From Octadecabacter arcticus 238 (GTDB lineage: Bacteria; Pseudomonadota; Alphaproteobacteria; Rhodobacterales; Rhodobacteraceae): 64,000 bases of DNA. This document shows, piece after piece, positions 1 through 9,173 of the stretch. Position numbers and translations under genes: made by a program. Position 1 is the first letter of the stretch, and each line of letters starts with the position of its first letter. The DNA lies in assembly GCF_000155735.2 (NCBI RefSeq), contig NC_020908.1:1121001-1185000 (forward strand), given 5' to 3'. Below the pieces are notes generated by a model that searched no databases, was not told the origin of the DNA, and worked only from the letters and a program-made list of their open reading frames with translations.

Positions 1-357
1 ATTGCTGCCTGCCTTGTGTGCCTACTGGCCTATTTCGGGATGACACAAGCGTTGGGCGCGCATCCGTGGTGGGCCTTTGATGTCGCGCTATTCGGGGCTG
101 TGCCAGGGATCTTGCTGGCGGTTGGTTTGGCATATGTGACGCGGTTTGCCTTATTTTTTGCAGCATTTGATCTGGCTTTGTCGGGTGCAATCGTGTGGTG
201 GGGCAAACGGATGTTTGTCGTGGCCAACGGCGACAATGCATTGGCGGGGCAGATGTGGTTTTTTGGTTGGATCGCAGTTTGTGCCTGCGCTGTGGCCGTG
301 ATCGCTTTGCTGGTTCAAAAGATTAAAAGTGACGCTGCGCAGTCACCCGCCAATTAA
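1..357 (+). CDS. Partial integral membrane protein, unknown function
   Basis: The reading frame is open from the first base, so the 5' end of the gene probably lies outside the window; the first possible start inside is GTG at 16. The visible 118 or so residues are very hydrophobic and hold about four membrane segments, with a short positively charged tail (QKIKSD) before the TAA. No catalytic motif is visible and I do not recognise the family. It sits 85 bp upstream of fabF on the same strand. An inner-membrane location is inferred from hydrophobicity only. Confidence 0.6.
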   Translation: MAACLVCLLAYFGMTQALGAHPWWAFDVALFGAVPGILLAVGLAYVTRFALFFAAFDLALSGAIVWWGKRMFVVANGDNALAGQMWFFGWIAVCACAVAVIALLVQKIKSDAAQSPAN

Positions 358-442
358 ACCCAAAGGCACTGTCGTTATACTTGGCACCTCGTGCGTCACA
401 CGGTATCAGGTAAAAAAGAAATTTAAACGTGAGGGTTGAGCC

Positions 443-1702
443 ATGCGTCGAGTAGTTATTACCGGATTGGGGCTGATTACCCCGCTGGCTGACGGGGTCG
501 AGAAATCGTGGGAACGGCTTCTTGCTGGCCAATCAGGTGCAGGGCCGATCACGCGCTTTGATCCCGAAGGGTTTGCGACCACCTATGCGTGCGAAGTCCC
601 CTACGGTGACGGCACGGACGGCACGTTCAATCCAGACAAATATATGCATCCCAAAGATCAGCGTAAAATCGACACCTTCATCCTGTTCGCGATGGCTGCT
701 GCGATCCAAGCGGTTGAGGATTCAGGTTGGATGCCCGAAAATACTGCCGATCTGGAACGCACCGGCGTTCTGACGGGGTCGGGCATTGGCGGTCTGCAAT
801 CCATCGCTGAAACCGCGATTATGATGAAAGAAAAGGGCCCGCGCCGTGTGTCGCCGTTCTTTGTTCCTGGTGCATTGATCAACCTGATTTCGGGTCAGAT
901 TGCCATCAAGTACGGCTTTAAAGGGCCAAATCATGCGGTCGTCACCGCCTGTTCCACGGGTGCGCACGCTATTGGCGATGCGACGCAACTGATCAAAACT
1001 GGCCGCGCTGATGTGATGGTTGCGGGCGGTGCAGAAGCGACAATCTGTGAGATTGGCATCGCGGGTTTCAACGCCTGCAAAGCCCTATCCACCAAACGCC
1101 CTGATGATCCGACTAAGGCCAGCCGTCCGTATGACGCGGACCGCGATGGGTTTGTGATGGGTGAGGGCGCGGGCATGGTTGTGCTGGAAGAATACGAACA
1201 TGCCAAGGCGCGCGGTGCGACGATTTATGCAGAGGTATTGGGCTATGGTCTGACCGGTGACGCACACCATATTACAGCCCCGTCCGAAACTGGCGAGGGT
1301 GGCGAGCGGTCCATGCGCATGGCGCTCGATGACGCAGGGCTTCAGGCCAGAGATATCGATTACATCAACGCGCACGGCACATCCACGATGGCGGATACAA
1401 TTGAACTTGGCGCAGTGGAGCGGCTGATGGGGGATGCGGCCAATAAGGTGACGATGTCGTCAACCAAATCGGCAACTGGGCACCTGTTGGGGGCTGCGGG
1501 TGCGATTGAAGCGATTTTCTCTGTGCTGGCGATCCGTGATCAGGTGGCGCCACCGACGATCAATCTGGACAATCTGGCAGTTGAAACGACCATTGATCTG
1601 GCGGCCAACAAGAAGGTTGAACGCGAAATTAATATTGCGCTGTCCAATTCGTTTGGTTTTGGCGGCACCAATGCAAGCGTATTGTTCGGAAAGGTTTCCT
1701 GA
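443..1702 (+). CDS. fabF: 3-oxoacyl-[acyl-carrier-protein] synthase II
   Basis: Condensing enzyme of type II fatty acid synthesis: it extends acyl-ACP by two carbons with malonyl-ACP in the cytoplasm. At 419 residues it has normal KAS II length. The Cys-His-His catalytic set is visible: Cys170 in VTACSTGAHA, His311 in NAHGTSTMADT and His347 in KSATGHLLGAAGA, with the conserved Lys342. The C-terminal NSFGFGGTNAS motif is intact. The start MRRVVITGLG is the usual KAS II N-terminus, 10 bp after a GAGGG ribosome site. The TGA is followed directly by the ATG of mltG, so the two are probably co-transcribed. Family assignment is firm; FabF rather than FabB rests on the N-terminal and active-site sequences. 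Confidence 0.97.
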   Translation: MRRVVITGLGLITPLADGVEKSWERLLAGQSGAGPITRFDPEGFATTYACEVPYGDGTDGTFNPDKYMHPKDQRKIDTFILFAMAAAIQAVEDSGWMPENTADLERTGVLTGSGIGGLQSIAETAIMMKEKGPRRVSPFFVPGALINLISGQIAIKYGFKGPNHAVVTACSTGAHAIGDATQLIKTGRADVMVAGGAEATICEIGIAGFNACKALSTKRPDDPTKASRPYDADRDGFVMGEGAGMVVLEEYEHAKARGATIYAEVLGYGLTGDAHHITAPSETGEGGERSMRMALDDAGLQARDIDYINAHGTSTMADTIELGAVERLMGDAANKVTMSSTKSATGHLLGAAGAIEAIFSVLAIRDQVAPPTINLDNLAVETTIDLAANKKVEREINIALSNSFGFGGTNASVLFGKVS

Positions 1703-2878
1703 ATGTGGAAACATATTGCGGCCAATGCGCTGACGTTTCTGATCGTCGCGTTGTTCCTGTTTGGCGGTGTCATTGCCTGGGGAACCAATGAATACAGCGC
1801 TGAGGGCCCGCTAGATCAGGCGATTTGTGTGCAGGTCCGGTCCGGGTCCAACATGCGACTGGTGAGCGTCGATCTGGCCGAGCAGAACGCGATTTCATCG
1901 CCGGCAATTTTCCGTATGGGCGTGGATTATTCCGATAAGGCGTCGCTGCTGAAAGCGGGCAGTTTTCTGGTGCCCGAACGATCTTCGATGGCTGAGATCG
2001 TCGATATTGTGACGCGCGGTGGCCAAAGCACCTGTGGCACAGAAATTGTGTACCGTGTCGGTGTGACACGCGTTGTGGCGCAGGTGCGTGAATTGGACCC
2101 TGTGTCCGGTCGGTTTGTTGAATTGGCAGATTTCGATCCCGCAGAGGTTGGCGAAACGCCTGTGGCATACACCGAAACCCGCGCGGCTGATGACACGCAA
2201 TACCGGGTTGTGATCGCCGAAGGTGTCACCAGCTGGCAGGTGGTTCAGGCACTCAATTCATTAGAATTTATGGACGGTGAAGTTTCGGATATTCCGCTTG
2301 AGGGCAATTTGGCGCCTGATTCTTATCAGGTGCAACCCGGGGATTCTGTGGCCGAACTGTTGGCTGTAATGGAGTCTTCGCAAGCCCGCATTCTGGCGTC
2401 GGCTTGGGCGGAGCGCGCCGATGGATTGCCATTATCATCCCCGCAAGAGGCGCTGATTCTTGCGTCGATCATCGAGAAAGAAGCATCGACATCAGATGAG
2501 CGGTTTGACGTGGCATCAGTGTTTGTGAACCGCCTGAACTTAGGCATGCGTTTGCAGACGGACCCGACGGTCATTTATGGCGTAACCGAAGGACGCGGCG
2601 TGCTGGGTCGTGGATTGCGACAGAGTGAACTTCGCGCTGAAACGCCCTGGAATACTTACGTTATTGCCGGATTGCCCGAAACGCCGATTGCCAATCCCGG
2701 GGCCGCCACGATTGAGGCGGCGCTGAACCCCGCGAGCACGGATTTCATCTTTTTCGTGGCAAAAACATTGGACCCGCGCGACGGCCATAACTTTGCGGTG
2801 ACGCTGGATGATCACAACGCGAACGTTGCGATTTACCGCGCCCTTGAAGCGGAACGTGCGGCACTCACCGACAACTAG
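1703..2878 (+). CDS. mltG: Endolytic transglycosylase MltG (YceG family)
   Basis: Inner-membrane lytic transglycosylase that cuts nascent glycan strands and is thought to end peptidoglycan polymerisation. It has 391 residues, with one N-terminal membrane helix (about residues 7-27) and a long periplasmic part. The family signature lies at about residues 253-290: ASIIEKEAS carrying the presumed catalytic Glu (258), then VFVNRLNLGMRLQTDPTVIYG. The motif GLPETPIANPG near residue 320 is also typical. The ATG touches the fabF stop codon with no spacer, which implies translational coupling. A hairpin terminator follows about 100 bp downstream. Confidence 0.96.
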   Translation: MWKHIAANALTFLIVALFLFGGVIAWGTNEYSAEGPLDQAICVQVRSGSNMRLVSVDLAEQNAISSPAIFRMGVDYSDKASLLKAGSFLVPERSSMAEIVDIVTRGGQSTCGTEIVYRVGVTRVVAQVRELDPVSGRFVELADFDPAEVGETPVAYTETRAADDTQYRVVIAEGVTSWQVVQALNSLEFMDGEVSDIPLEGNLAPDSYQVQPGDSVAELLAVMESSQARILASAWAERADGLPLSSPQEALILASIIEKEASTSDERFDVASVFVNRLNLGMRLQTDPTVIYGVTEGRGVLGRGLRQSELRAETPWNTYVIAGLPETPIANPGAATIEAALNPASTDFIFFVAKTLDPRDGHNFAVTLDDHNANVAIYRALEAERAALTDN

Positions 2879-2978
2879 ACGTTAACGATTGGTTGACGCG
2901 GCGAACGCTAACGCACTGGTAAGATTTGGTTAAAACCACCGCCCAGCGTATCAATACCACACGCTGGACGAAAGCTGA

Positions 2979-3022
2979 ACGGGCTTTGGGCGCAATCCCA
3001 AGGCCCGTTTTCGTTTTCGTTT
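2979..3022 (+). terminator. Rho-independent terminator after mltG
   Basis: The arms ACGGGCTTTGGG (2979-2990) and CCCAAGGCCCGT (2997-3008) form a 12-bp stem with one G-U pair and a 6-nt loop. A T-rich tail follows (TTTTCGTTTTCGTTTC). It would end the fabF-mltG transcript and separate it from the GTA cluster. Confidence 0.8.
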
Positions 3023-3326
3023 CATGGGCGGAGTAACCTGAGAGGGATCTCCCTGATGACCAACCAAAGCGGTGGTGAACCCACCGAACATAAAACGGCT
3101 GCCGAACGTATCGAGGAGGCTAGGCAGCTTAACCGAAACATCAATCAAACTCTCAAGACGATCATCGAGCTGTTTCAGGAGGGTGATTTTGACAACGTCG
3201 CGCTGCTGCCCAAGCAGATGGCGTTGCTGAATACCGTCGTCACCGAGAGCCAGAAGAGAGAGACAGAATTCAATGACAGACATGGAACAGGGCTTGCCGA
3301 GGGGGACATCGATTTCGACGACCTCA

Positions 3327-4493
3327 TACCAGCGGCCAGAATATCTGACTCATTTATTTGGTTTTAATTTTTGGCAAACTCTGAATCAATATTCTCCATA
3401 GATTGGGAGGTGCTCATGGGTGGAGTCATAAAAATTACGCGCACGGATATGTCTGCGAAAGATTTGCGCCGTGCGGCAAAGCGAACCAAGGATGGGCGGG
3501 TTGTACGGCGACTACTGGCCATAGCGCTGGTGCTTGATGGGGTGGATCGTGAAACGGCTGCCCGCAGCAGTGGTATGGATCGACAAACACTTCGGGATTG
3601 GGCGCATCGCTTTAACGCAGAAGGCATTGAGGGGTTATCGGATCGGAATGGCAAGGGGGCAAAACCACGGTTGTCGCCCAAGCAACAGGCGCAATTTGTG
3701 GCGTGGGTGGAGGCCGGGCCCGACCCAGTAAAAGATGGCGTAGTACGATGGCGTTGTGTCGACTTGCAGGCTCGTGTTGAAGAGGAGTTCGACGTGAAAC
3801 TGCATGTGCGTACGATTGGGAAATATCTAACCAAGCATGGCTTTCGCCGCCTGTCTGTGCGTCCAGAGCATCCGAAAACTGATCGCGAAGCGCAGCAGAC
3901 TTTTAAAAAAACTTTACCAGCCTCGTAAACGATACTCTGCCAGAACATGCAAAGGGGAAGCCTCTTGAGGTATGGTTCCAAGATGAAGCCCGCGTTGGAC
4001 AACAGGGGACACTCACCCGTAAATGGGCCAAGCGTGGAACTCGCCCGCGCGCACCCCGTGATATACGCTTCAAATGGAGTTATATCTTTGGTGCCGCTTG
4101 TCCCGCACGTGGTACCGCCGCAGGTCTCGTCCTGCCCTACGTCAACGCCGAGGCTATGGGGCTGCATCTTGATGAGATCGCAAAAGCTGTCGCACCCGGC
4201 TCACATGCCTTGCTGATTGTTGATGGGGCGGGGTGGCATGGCGCAAAATGTTTGCAGGTGCCAGATAAAATTACGCTCGTTAAGCTGCCACCGTATTCAC
4301 CCGAACTGAACCCCATGGAAAACGTCTGGGCTTATCTGCGAGCCAATAAACTCGCAATCACAGTTTTCGACACCTATGACGAAATACTCGACAAATGTGC
4401 ACAAGCTTGGAACTTCTTTGCGAACGACCCAGAGCGAATAAGTTCAATCACAGATCGAGAATGGGCAAGGGTCACTTAATTCGGCCGTTGGTA
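3327..4493 (+). mobile_element. IS630-family insertion sequence in GTA g1
   Basis: The ends form an imperfect terminal inverted repeat. The left end reads TACCAGCGGCCAGAAT and the complement of the right end reads TACCAACGGCCGAAT, and similarity continues into TGAC(T/C)C. The length is about 1.17 kb and it holds one frameshifted transposase gene. The flanking triplet TCA occurs on both sides (3324-3326 and 4494-4496). IS630 elements normally duplicate TA, and TA does form the outermost bases here. However, excision down to one TA leaves g1 out of frame, while excision down to one TCA restores it. Confidence 0.85.
3416..4479 (+). CDS. IS630-family transposase (two frames, -1 frameshift)
   Basis: DDE transposase. 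The chosen start ATG 3416 lies 5 nt after GGGAGG. Frame 0 (to the TAA at 3926) carries the helix-turn-helix half, with ETAARSSGMDRQTLRDWAHRF and a winged-helix region to about residue 170. The second half continues in the -1 frame from about 3905 to 4479 with VWFQDEARVGQ, LLIVDGAGWHG and the family signature PPYSPELNPMENVWAYLR. The switch falls at TTTTAAAAAAC (3901-3911), an A6 run that could allow programmed -1 slippage, as in some IS630 members, or may just be a decay mutation. The full product would be about 354 residues, normal for the family. Confidence 0.8.
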
Positions 4494-4499
4494 TCAGGC

Positions 4500-5843
4500 G
4501 TGAGATCGGGTGCCGCCTTGGTCGCATCCGCCGATGTTGCAAATCGTAAGGCGTTTTTGCGCGGGTTGTCGGGGCCGCAATTAAAGGCACTGCCCTATTT
4601 GTTCGAGATCTGGGCATTGGACCATCAGTTGGCCCCAGAGGGGGACTGGCGGACGTGGATTATTTTAGGCGGTCGCGGCGCGGGTAAGACGCGCGCGAGT
4701 GCTGAATGGGTCCGCTCAATGGTGGAGGGGTCGCGTCCGCGCGACCCCGGCATGGCGCGCCATGTGGGGCTGATCGGCGAAACGATGGAACAGGCGCGCG
4801 AAGTCATGGTGTTCGGGGCAAGCGGCATTCTGGCGTGTTCGCCGCCCGACAGGCGACCACAATGGATTTTAGGGCGCAATTTGCTGGTCTGGCCGAATGG
4901 TGCCGAGGCAAGATTGTATTCGGCATTTGACCCCGAGAGGTTGCGCGGGCCGCAGTTTGATGAGGTTTGGGCCGATGAACTGGCAAAGTAGCCAAAGGCG
5001 CAGAACACGTGGGACATGATGCAGTTTTGTTTGCGTTTGGGCAAAAAACCGCGTGCATGTGTCACCACGACACCCAAAAACGTCGAGATATTGAAAGACC
5101 TGATGGCGCGCAAAAGCACGGTTCAAACTCATGCCACGACGCACGCCAATCGCGCCTATCTGGCTGATAGTTTTCTGACAGAGGTGCAGGAACGCTACGC
5201 GGGGACGCGGCTGGGGCGTCAGGAATTGGAGGGTGTTTTATTGGCGGATGTTGACGGCGCGCTGTGGACGTCGGCGCGCCTTCAGGCCGCGCACATGAGC
5301 AAACTGCCCGAGATGGACCGCATTGTCGTAGCAGTGGACCCGCCCGCGGGGGCGAATGCGACGTCTGATGCCTGCGGGATTATTGTGGCCGGGATGGTCA
5401 GCCAAGGACCCGTATCGGACTGGATGATATACGTGATTGAAGACGCCAGTGTGCAGGGTGTCAGCCCGTACGAGTGGGCGGCGGCGGCGATTGCCGCGAT
5501 GGACCGCCACGGCGCGGACCGCATGGTCGCGGAGGTCAATCAAGGGGGGGCGATGGTTGAAACTATTGTGCGTTCTATTGATCCGTCCGTGTCCTACCGC
5601 GCGGTCCATGCGACGCGGGGCAAGGCGATGCACGCGGAGCCTGTGGCGGCGTTGTATGAACAGGGGCGGGTGCGTCACGCGCTAGGGCTGGGAGAGCTTG
5701 AGGACGAGATGTGCCAGATGACGGCGCAGGGATACGGCGGAACAGGGTCGCCGGACCGCGTGGATGCGCTGGTTTGGGCGCTGACCGATTTGTTCTTGGA
5801 ACCTGCCAAACGCTGGCGGGCACCGCATATCCGCACACTTTAG
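4500..5843 (+). pseudogene. GTA large terminase (g2), interrupted by a TAG codon
   Basis: DNA-packaging ATPase/nuclease of the GTA head. The Walker A motif GGRGAGKT lies at about nt 4668-4691 and the Walker B-like stretch FDEVWADELAK at about 4957-4988. The nuclease half follows from 4992 (TTTPKNVEIL, VAVDPPAG, EVNQGGAMV, DRVDALVWAL). Codon 4989-4991 is TAG, exactly where homologues have the Trp of ADELAKW, so a single TGG to TAG change explains the break and the frame is otherwise open to 5843. The start GTG 4500 is tentative, because the IS630-like element ends 7 bp upstream. The reconstructed length is about 447 residues. Without suppression the ATPase is truncated and DNA packaging should fail. 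Confidence 0.9.
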
Positions 5844-5859
5844 CCCTATAAATATAGGG
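5844..5859. repeat. 16-bp perfect palindrome after g2
   Basis: CCCTATAAATATAGGG starts one base after the g2 stop codon and is followed by TTTTG. The weak AT-rich stem plus T-run could act as a poor terminator or pause site before the portal gene; function is not established. Confidence 0.4.
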
Positions 5860-5977
5860 TTTTGCAGGGTGTTGCGCGGCCACAGAGCGGTAGGTTTCCA
5901 TCTTCGTAAGAATTTTAGTCGAAATTGTATCGTGTTGGATCGAACGCCTGTCAGGGGCGGCACCAAAGGGGATTTGA

Positions 5978-7171
5978 ATGTTTGATTTTCTGAAGCGGGC
6001 GGACGCGGGCCAAGAGATGGGCAAGATGGATGTGCCAGAAGTTAAGGCGTCAGCAACGGGCAAGATTGCGGCGTGGGGCACGGTGGGTCGGTCTGTTTGG
6101 GGTGCTCGGGACGTGGCGACGCTGACGCGCAGTGGTTTAACCAGCAACCCCGTCGGTTTTCGCGCGGTCAAGATCATTGCCGAAGCTGCGGCGGCTTTGC
6201 CGTTGGTGTTGCAGGACAATGAGCGCCGTTATGACACGCATCCGGTGTTGGACCTGATCCAGCGCCCGAACGCGGCGCAAGGACGTGCTGAATTGTTTGA
6301 AACTTTGTTCGGTCAGTTGTTATTGACTGGCAACGGGTATCTTGAGGCCGTTGGCGGTGACGATACGCCGCTTGAGCTGCATGTGTTGCGGTCCGATCGC
6401 ATGACGTTTGTGCCAGGTGCGGATGGCTGGCCGGTTGCCTATTACTACACAGTTGGCGGGCGCAAGCATCGTTTCGCTGTCGGTGAAGGCGCAAGCCCGA
6501 TTTGCCATGTCAAAAGTTTCCACCCGCAGGACGATCATTACGGGTTGTCGCCGATGCAGGCCGCGGCGACGGCGCTGGATGTGCACAATGTGGCGAGCCG
6601 TTGGTCCAAAGCGTTGCTTGATAATGCGGCGCGTCCAAGTGGTGCAATCATTTACAAGGGTGCAGACGGTCAAAGCCAGTTGAGTGCGGATCAATATGAT
6701 CGGTTGTTGAGCGAGATGGAGACCCAGCATCAAGGTGCCAAGAATGCGGGCCGTCCGATGTTGCTGGAAGGTGGGCTTGACTGGAAGCCGATGGGGTTCA
6801 GCCCGTCGGATATGGAATTTCAGAAGACAAAAGAGGCGGCAGCGCGCGAGATTGCGATTGCGTTCGGGGTGCCGCCGATGCTGCTGGGTCTGACGGGCGA
6901 CGCGACCTATGCGAATTATCAGGAAGCCAACCGCGCGTTTTACCGGCTGACCGTGTTGCCATTGGTGACGCGCGTTGCAGGGTCGATTGCCGATTGGCTT
7001 GGCGATTTCACCGGTGAGCGCTTCGATCTCAAGCCGGATCTGGATCAGGTCGCAGCACTTTCTGTTGAGCGGGACGCGCAGTGGAAACGGGTCGCAACCG
7101 CGGCATTCCTGACCGACGCCGAGAAGCGCAATCTTCTGGGGTTACCGATCCTTGAGGTGGGCGATGGGTAA
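5978..7171 (+). CDS. GTA portal protein (g3), HK97-type
   Basis: It forms the dodecameric ring at the capsid vertex through which DNA enters and leaves. The 397 residues are uninterrupted. HK97 portal features are present: NPVGFRAVKIIAEAAAALPL near residue 55, the clamp/stem region with PVLDLIQRPN, then HVLRSDRM, YGLSPMQAAATALDVHN and PPMLLGLTGDATYANYQEANRAFY. The start MFDFLKR follows AAGGGG by 6 nt. It lies 134 bp after g2, a gap that holds only the 16-bp palindrome, and its end overlaps g3.5. Confidence 0.93.
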   Translation: MFDFLKRADAGQEMGKMDVPEVKASATGKIAAWGTVGRSVWGARDVATLTRSGLTSNPVGFRAVKIIAEAAAALPLVLQDNERRYDTHPVLDLIQRPNAAQGRAELFETLFGQLLLTGNGYLEAVGGDDTPLELHVLRSDRMTFVPGADGWPVAYYYTVGGRKHRFAVGEGASPICHVKSFHPQDDHYGLSPMQAAATALDVHNVASRWSKALLDNAARPSGAIIYKGADGQSQLSADQYDRLLSEMETQHQGAKNAGRPMLLEGGLDWKPMGFSPSDMEFQKTKEAAAREIAIAFGVPPMLLGLTGDATYANYQEANRAFYRLTVLPLVTRVAGSIADWLGDFTGERFDLKPDLDQVAALSVERDAQWKRVATAAFLTDAEKRNLLGLPILEVGDG

Positions 7172-7382
7172 TGTGCGTGAAACGTTTCAGTGCGGCCCGT
7201 CGCTGCGCATTGATGCGCAGGAGCGCATGACCGCCCTGCAATTTGCCCAGATGAGTATCCAGCTTGGCAAGATCGAAGCAATGATGGAGCGGCTGGAACG
7301 GCGGTTGTGGCTGACGGTTTACGGCGTGGTCGGTGTGGTGCTGGCCAAGGCGGTTCAATCATTCGCCGTGTTGATGCCTTGA
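7164..7382 (+). CDS. GTA small protein g3.5
   Basis: A 72-residue protein that overlaps the end of the portal gene by 8 bp. It contains an amphipathic stretch, QFAQMSIQLGKIEAMMERLERRLW, and a single C-terminal membrane-like helix (LTVYGVVGVVLAKAV). Small proteins with this layout occur at the same place in Rhodobacterales GTA clusters (called g3.5); their role is not clear to me. ATG 7164 was chosen over the upstream TTG 7152 because it gives a short overlap with the portal stop. Confidence 0.7.
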   Translation: MGNVRETFQCGPSLRIDAQERMTALQFAQMSIQLGKIEAMMERLERRLWLTVYGVVGVVLAKAVQSFAVLMP

Positions 7383-7393
7383 AAGGAATTGAG

Positions 7394-7936
7394 ATGACTT
7401 TGGAACATAAATTTATTGCCCTTGGCGACAGTGTTTCTGTCACGAACGGAATCGAGATCAGTGGCTAGGCGTCGCTGTTTGGCAAGGCCGATCAGGGCGG
7501 CGATGTGGTTGAAACCGGCGCTTATGTGGCGTCGTTGGCGACGCTGGCGGGCAAGGGCGGGCGGGTTAAAATGCTGTGGCAGCACGATCCCGCACAACCG
7601 ATTGGCGTGTGGGACGAGGTCCGGGAGGACGCCGCTGGCCTTTGGGTCAAGGGCCATATCCTGCGCGATGTCGAGAAGGGCCGCGAGGCCGCCACGCTGA
7701 TCGAGGCGGGCGCCATTGACGGGCTTTCCATAGGCTATCGCACCGTGCGGGCCACCAAGAATGCGAAGGGCGGTCGCCTTTTGTCCGAACTGGAGCTTTG
7801 GGAGGTGTCACTGGTGACGTTCCCGATGCTTCCCGATGCGCGGGTGGGGGCGAAGGGGGATGACCCTGCCGACTGCACCTTGCGTGAATTGGCGGGGGTG
7901 TTCGAGACTGCCCGCGCCGTGCTGGGCCACCGCTAG
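7394..7936 (+). pseudogene. GTA prohead protease (g4), interrupted by a TAG codon
   Basis: HK97-family prohead protease that would process the GTA capsid protein. It starts at ATG 7394 after GAAAGGAATTG. The catalytic region follows with MLWQHDPAQPIG (His) and DGLSIGYRT (Ser), then LLSELELWEVSLVTFPM. Codon 25 (7466-7468) is TAG in the sequence EISG*ASLFG, where family members read EISGYASLFG, so a Tyr codon (TAT or TAC) has become TAG. The rest is open to 7936, giving 180 residues if read through. Restart at GTG 7505 would lose the N-terminal strands of the protease fold. Confidence 0.88.
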
Positions 7937-7974
7937 GACTGGCGTTTCCACCCATTGATCAAGAGGATCTGAAC

Positions 7975-9159
7975 ATGACCAAACCCGAAGCTACGGCTCG
8001 GGCCGGGGAAGATACGCCCTCTCCGGCTCAGGACCTAAAGACCGCGATGGCGGGATTTGTGATCGATTTCAAACACTTCACCACTGATATTCAAACCAAG
8101 ATGACCGAATGACCAAACTTGACCGTAAATCTATGACCTTTGGCGCACGCCCTGCGTTGGCGAGCAATGTAAGCGATCAAGCGCCGCACCAGAAAGCGTT
8201 CGAAGCTTATCTGCGGTCGGGCGACGATGATGCGCTGCGTGGCCTTGAGCTGGAAGGCAAATCCCTTTCGTCCGCCGTGGCGGCTGATGGCGGCTGATGG
8301 TGGCTATCTGGTGGACCCGCAGACATCTGCGTTCGTTCAATCCACGCTGGCATCTACCGCGTCGATCCGTGCGATCGCCAATGTCGTGAACGTCGAGGCG
8401 ACGTCCTATGATGTGTTGATTGATCACACTGAAATGGGCGCTGGATGGGCGACGGAAAACGACCCGACAGCTAAATTCGGCACACCGCAGATTGATCGTA
8501 TCACGATTGGTTTGCATGAGCTGTCCGCACTGCCAAAGGCATCGCAACGATTGCTGGACGATTCAGCGTTCAACATCGATGAATGGCTTGCTGGCCGTAT
8601 CGCTGACAAGTTTGCACGATCAGAGGCGGCGGCGTTTGTGAACGGCAATGGCGTTGATAAGCCCACGGGCTTTCTGACAGTGCCACAGGTCAACAATGAC
8701 GTCTGGGTTTGGGGCAATATCGGCTATGTCGTGTCCGGCGCAGACGGTGATTTTTCCGGTGCAGAGGCGTTGATTGATCTGGTCTACGCACTTGGTGCAG
8801 CATATCGCGCCAACGGCACGTTTGTGATGAATTCCAAGACCGCTGGCGCTGTGCGCAAGCTGAAGGACAACGATGACCGTTTCTTGTGGTCTGACGGTTT
8901 GGTGGCTGGTGAACCAGCACGCTTGCTGGGCTATCCGGTCCTTATCGCCGAAGACATGCCAGACATCGCGTCTGATGCCACGGCGATTGCGTTCGGTGAT
9001 TATGGTACTGGTTATACGGTGGCCGAACGTCCCGATTTGCGCGTGCTACGTGATCCATTCAGCGCAAAGCCACACGTGCTGTTCTACGCAACCAAGCGCG
9101 TCGGCGGTGCAGTGTCTGATTTTGGCGCGATTAAGCTTCTCAAGTTCGGCCTGTCCTAA
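7975..9159 (+). pseudogene. GTA major capsid protein (g5), two frameshifts
   Basis: HK97-fold capsid protein with its N-terminal scaffold-like delta domain. It starts at ATG 7975, 7 nt after AGAGGA. The first frame ends at TGA 8110. The next part continues from 8109 (LDRKSMTFGARPALA) and stops at TGA 8296. The main capsid domain then follows in a third frame from AADGGYLVDPQTSAF to LLKFGLS (9159). The first break coincides with an imperfect 8-bp tandem repeat (8101-8116). The second coincides with a perfect 10-bp tandem duplication, CGGCTGATGG twice (8281-8300). Deleting one unit of each restores a single frame of 388 residues, close to the usual GTA capsid size. Confidence 0.92.
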
Positions 9160-9173
9160 GGGCTGAGGGGGAC

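Larger units (their letters stand above)
3056..4549 (+). pseudogene. GTA small terminase-like gene g1, split by an IS630-like element
   Basis: The first 90 residues (MTNQSGGEPTE to GDIDFDDL) match the short protein that opens Rhodobacterales GTA clusters (g1, small terminase subunit). The frame then runs into IS DNA and stops artificially at 3367. The missing C-terminus is found beyond the IS, at 4496-4549, as RREIGCRLGRIRRCCKS with a TAA at 4547-4549. Removing 3327-4496, that is the element plus one copy of a flanking TCA, joins both parts in frame as DFDDLRREIGC and gives a 107-residue protein. The native 3' end overlaps the start of g2, as is usual in GTA clusters. The gene is inactive in its present state. 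Confidence 0.85.

Noticed and set aside
3901..3911. Programmed -1 frameshift in the IS630-like transposase as a firm call.
   Set aside because: The A6 run is suggestive, but there is no clear X-XXY-YYZ heptamer and no check against other copies is possible, so it is only mentioned as an option.
4395..4991. Open frame reading from the IS630-like transposase end into the GTA terminase, as if a fusion protein.
   Set aside because: The N-terminal 35 residues are out-of-frame IS DNA; the overlap is caused by the insertion and has no own start signal.
4989..7468. Use of TAG as a sense codon (amber suppression) because g2 and g4 both carry it.
   Set aside because: mltG, g4 itself and other genes end at TAG, and the same cluster has unrelated frameshifts and IS insertions, so simple decay is the better explanation.
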